Source: Rhizobium sp. Q54 (lineage in GTDB: Bacteria; Pseudomonadota; Alphaproteobacteria; Rhizobiales; Beijerinckiaceae). From it: a DNA stretch of 8,675 nucleotides. Location: contig CAMDKB010000182.1 in the NCBI GenBank assembly GCA_945901195.1, positions 1 to 8,675 on the forward strand, read 5' to 3'. Positions 6,559 to 8,675 of the stretch are shown one piece after another. Both the position numbers and the translations under genes were made by a program. Below the pieces are notes generated by a model. The model was not told the DNA's origin. It did not search any database and saw only the letters and a program-made list of their open reading frames with translations. Within the stretch, counting starts at the first letter, position 1, and every line of letters starts with the position of its first letter.

Positions 6559-8007
6559 ATGCACGGGCAAACAATGGCGCAGTTTGACGAAATGAAAGGT
6601 AGTGAGGGCGCGGTCCGTTCTTGCTACCGGCTTGTTGAAGACTGGCTGGCGAAAACACCGCCGGGATTGCTGGCCGCCCGCCGCGCGCAAGCCGAGCTCA
6701 TGTTTCGCCGCATAGGCATTACTTTCGCCGTTTATGGTGAGAAGGAAGCAACGGAACGGCTTATCCCCTTCGATATCATTCCCCGGATTTTCAACCATTC
6801 CGAATGGGTCAAGCTTGAGGCTGGGCTGAAGCAGCGCGTCAAAGTGCTCAACATGTTTCTTGCCGATATCTATGGCGAACAGAAATCGATCCGCGCCGGC
6901 ATTATTCCCGCAGATATCATCTATCGAAATGCTTGCTTCCGTCCGGAAATGGTCGGCCATCGCGCTCCGCATGACGTGTGGGTGCATATTGCTGGCATCG
7001 ATATTGTGCGCGTGGACGACAACGATTTTTATGTGCTGGAAGATAATGCACGGACGCCCTCGGGTGTTTCGTACATGCTTGAAAATCGCGAAGTGATGAT
7101 GCGGTTGATGCCCGATCTCTTCGCGGCCCATCGCGTGGCGCCTGTCGAGAACTATACCAACGAATTGCTGAATTGCCTGAAATCGGTTGCGCCGCAATCA
7201 ACGCGCGGCGAACCCAACGTTGTTGTGTTGACCCCCGGACAATATAATTCGGCCTATTATGAGCATTCCTTTCTTGCCGACAGACTCGGCGTTGAGCTTG
7301 TCGAAGGTTACGACCTGTTTGTGCGGGATGATGTTGTTTATATGCGCACCACGCGCGGCCCGCAGCGCGTCGATGTAATCTACCGCAGGATTGACGACGA
7401 ATTTCTTGACCCCCTGGTCTTCCGGCCTGATTCTGCGCTTGGCGTCGCCGGTTTGATGAACGCCTATCTTGCAGGAAACGTCACGCTCGCAAATGCGGTC
7501 GGTACGGGCATTGCCGACGACAAGGCGATATACACATGGATGCCTGAAATTATCCGCTTCTTTACCGGCGAAGAACCTATCCTGAAGAATGTGCCAACCT
7601 GGCGATGCCGCGAGCCGGATTCCTTGAAATATGTGCAGAGCCATCTTGCCGAACTGGTCGTCAAGGAGGTCAATGGCTCTGGCGGATATGGCATGCTTGT
7701 GGGCCCTCATGCCACTAAAGCGCAATTGGAAACTTTCGCGCAGAAGCTGCGTGACGATCCATCAAATTATATCGCTCAGCCGACGTTATCGCTTTCCACA
7801 TGTCCGGCTTTTGCAGGTGATCGGATAGGGCCTCGTCATGTCGATCTCAGGCCTTTTGTCCTCACGGGGGCAGATGGTGTGCACGCCATTCCAGGCGGCT
7901 TGACGCGGGTCGCGATGACCGAGGGTTCGCTCGTTGTGAATTCAAGTCAGGGCGGCGGCACAAAGGATACCTGGATCATTGAGGACGCTCCCGATGCCGT
8001 TCAATAA
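6559..8007 (+). CDS. Circularly permuted ATP-grasp protein (DUF404/DUF407 type)
   Basis: A 482-residue protein of the circularly permuted ATP-grasp family, usual length about 470-490. Visible family blocks: FDEM near the N-terminus; a YGEKEATERLIPFDIIPR block; EAGLKQRVKVLNMFLADIYG; VLEDNARTPSGVSYMLENR around residues 159-177; VVLTPGQYNSAYYEH; VVKEVNGSGGYGMLVGP (367-382, the glycine-rich ATP-binding loop with Lys369); RHVDLRPFVL; and a C-terminal GGLTRVAM followed by SSQGGGTKDTW. ATP-grasp enzymes activate a carboxylate as acyl phosphate and join it to an amine or thiol. This family is predicted to make amide bonds in peptide-like products, but its substrates are not established. An alternative ATG at 6574 gives MAQFDEM, closer to typical homologues. 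An alpha-E gene follows after 36 bp and is very likely cotranscribed. Confidence 0.92.
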   Translation: MHGQTMAQFDEMKGSEGAVRSCYRLVEDWLAKTPPGLLAARRAQAELMFRRIGITFAVYGEKEATERLIPFDIIPRIFNHSEWVKLEAGLKQRVKVLNMFLADIYGEQKSIRAGIIPADIIYRNACFRPEMVGHRAPHDVWVHIAGIDIVRVDDNDFYVLEDNARTPSGVSYMLENREVMMRLMPDLFAAHRVAPVENYTNELLNCLKSVAPQSTRGEPNVVVLTPGQYNSAYYEHSFLADRLGVELVEGYDLFVRDDVVYMRTTRGPQRVDVIYRRIDDEFLDPLVFRPDSALGVAGLMNAYLAGNVTLANAVGTGIADDKAIYTWMPEIIRFFTGEEPILKNVPTWRCREPDSLKYVQSHLAELVVKEVNGSGGYGMLVGPHATKAQLETFAQKLRDDPSNYIAQPTLSLSTCPAFAGDRIGPRHVDLRPFVLTGADGVHAIPGGLTRVAMTEGSLVVNSSQGGGTKDTWIIEDAPDAVQ

Positions 8008-8043
8008 AGAACCTGGCCGGGACCGCGAAGATGGAATATTCTG

Positions 8044-8675
8044 ATGCTCGCGCGCAGTGCAGATAATCTCTTCTGGGTCGCCCGTTACATCGAGCGCGCA
8101 GACTTCAGTGCACGGACGATAGATGCCGCGCTGCGTCTGGCCGCTTTACCCAAAGCCTATGGTGGCGATGGCGCAGAATGGATCAGTCCTCTGGCTGCGG
8201 CTGGAAATCTCGATCTGTTCAAACAGGCGCACGATATTCCTGACCAGGACAACGTCATCGCGTTTCTGGCTTTCGAGCGAAGCAACCCGACGTCAATCCG
8301 CAATTGCATCGAGAATGCCCGGACTGCCGCGCGCGCCGTGCGTACAGCGTTGACTGTGGAAATGTGGGAATCCATCAATGCGGCGTGGCTGGAACTTCGT
8401 CGTATCGAAAGCGAGCGCGATGTTACAAGGCCCATGCCACGAGAGGAAATAGATCGCTTTCTCGAATTTGTGAAAACGATATCGCGTGATTTCGACGGCG
8501 CGGCCTATCGCACAATGTTGCGCAACGACACTTATTATTTCAACAGACTTGGGCTTTACATGGAGCGGGCCGACAACACGGCGCGGATACTCGATGTGAA
8601 ATACCACGTCTTGTTGCCGCAGGCTGAACAGGTTGGCGGGACACTCGACTACTTTCAATGGACCGCGATTTTGCG
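8044..8675 (+). CDS. Alpha-E domain protein (DUF403), 3' end beyond the window
   Basis: The frame opens at ATG 8044 and stays open to the window end, giving 210 codons of a family usually about 310 residues long. The N-terminus MLARSADNLFWVARYIERAD is the standard alpha-E opening, and the typical second block MERADNTARILDVKYHVLLP comes near residues 178-197. The protein is helical and soluble, with no catalytic motif I can name. Alpha-E proteins are almost always encoded next to a circularly permuted ATP-grasp protein, as here, or fused to one, and are thought to work with it. The ribosome binding site is weak (GGA about 8 nt upstream), so coupling to the preceding gene is possible. A transglutaminase-like protein and an Anbu-type peptidase are the genes I would expect next. 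Confidence 0.9.
   Translation, partial: MLARSADNLFWVARYIERADFSARTIDAALRLAALPKAYGGDGAEWISPLAAAGNLDLFKQAHDIPDQDNVIAFLAFERSNPTSIRNCIENARTAARAVRTALTVEMWESINAAWLELRRIESERDVTRPMPREEIDRFLEFVKTISRDFDGAAYRTMLRNDTYYFNRLGLYMERADNTARILDVKYHVLLPQAEQVGGTLDYFQWTAIL

Noticed and set aside
6505..7197. Minus-strand open frame (230 codons) opposite the ATP-grasp gene
   Set aside because: The plus strand encodes an unmistakable ATP-grasp protein across the region; the antisense product has no family features.

Overview
The window looks like chromosomal DNA from an alphaproteobacterium, possibly of the Hyphomicrobiales (Rhizobiales) type. I infer this from the moderately GC-rich codon use, an orphan tricarboxylate-transporter-type binding protein, a PepSY-TM protein, and a circularly permuted ATP-grasp/alpha-E gene pair. 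The lineage is inference from gene content and cannot be fixed from sequence alone. I see no rRNA, tRNA, CRISPR array, insertion sequence or phage gene.

Left part (1-2385). The first 39 bases are the minus-strand N-terminus of a mannose-1-phosphate guanylyltransferase (GDP-mannose supply), too short for ORF callers. A 227-bp divergent spacer with a perfect 6-bp inverted repeat separates it from a plus-strand pair 13 bp apart. The pair is a short, zinc-site-intact MetE-like methyltransferase and a secreted Bug/TctC-type solute-binding protein with no transporter gene in view. The pair probably forms one transcript and suggests capture and methyl-group processing of an unknown organic compound.

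Middle part (2386-5358). prfC (peptide chain release factor RF3) is convergent with the pair and complete. Divergent from it is a very small Ala/Val/Thr/Gly-rich lipoprotein. Next comes a classical short-chain dehydrogenase whose catalytic residues are all present but which has no ATG, GTG or TTG start able to include its NAD(P)-binding motif.

Right part (5359-8675). A four-helix PepSY-TM membrane protein with histidines beside its membrane segments is followed by a circularly permuted ATP-grasp gene and the first two thirds of an alpha-E gene, 36 bp apart. The ATP-grasp/alpha-E pair is the core of a widespread but biochemically obscure system, predicted in the literature to make peptide-like amide bonds and often joined by transglutaminase-like and Anbu proteasome-like peptidase genes. 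Those partners, if present, lie beyond the right edge. This pair and the start-less dehydrogenase are the two most interesting items.
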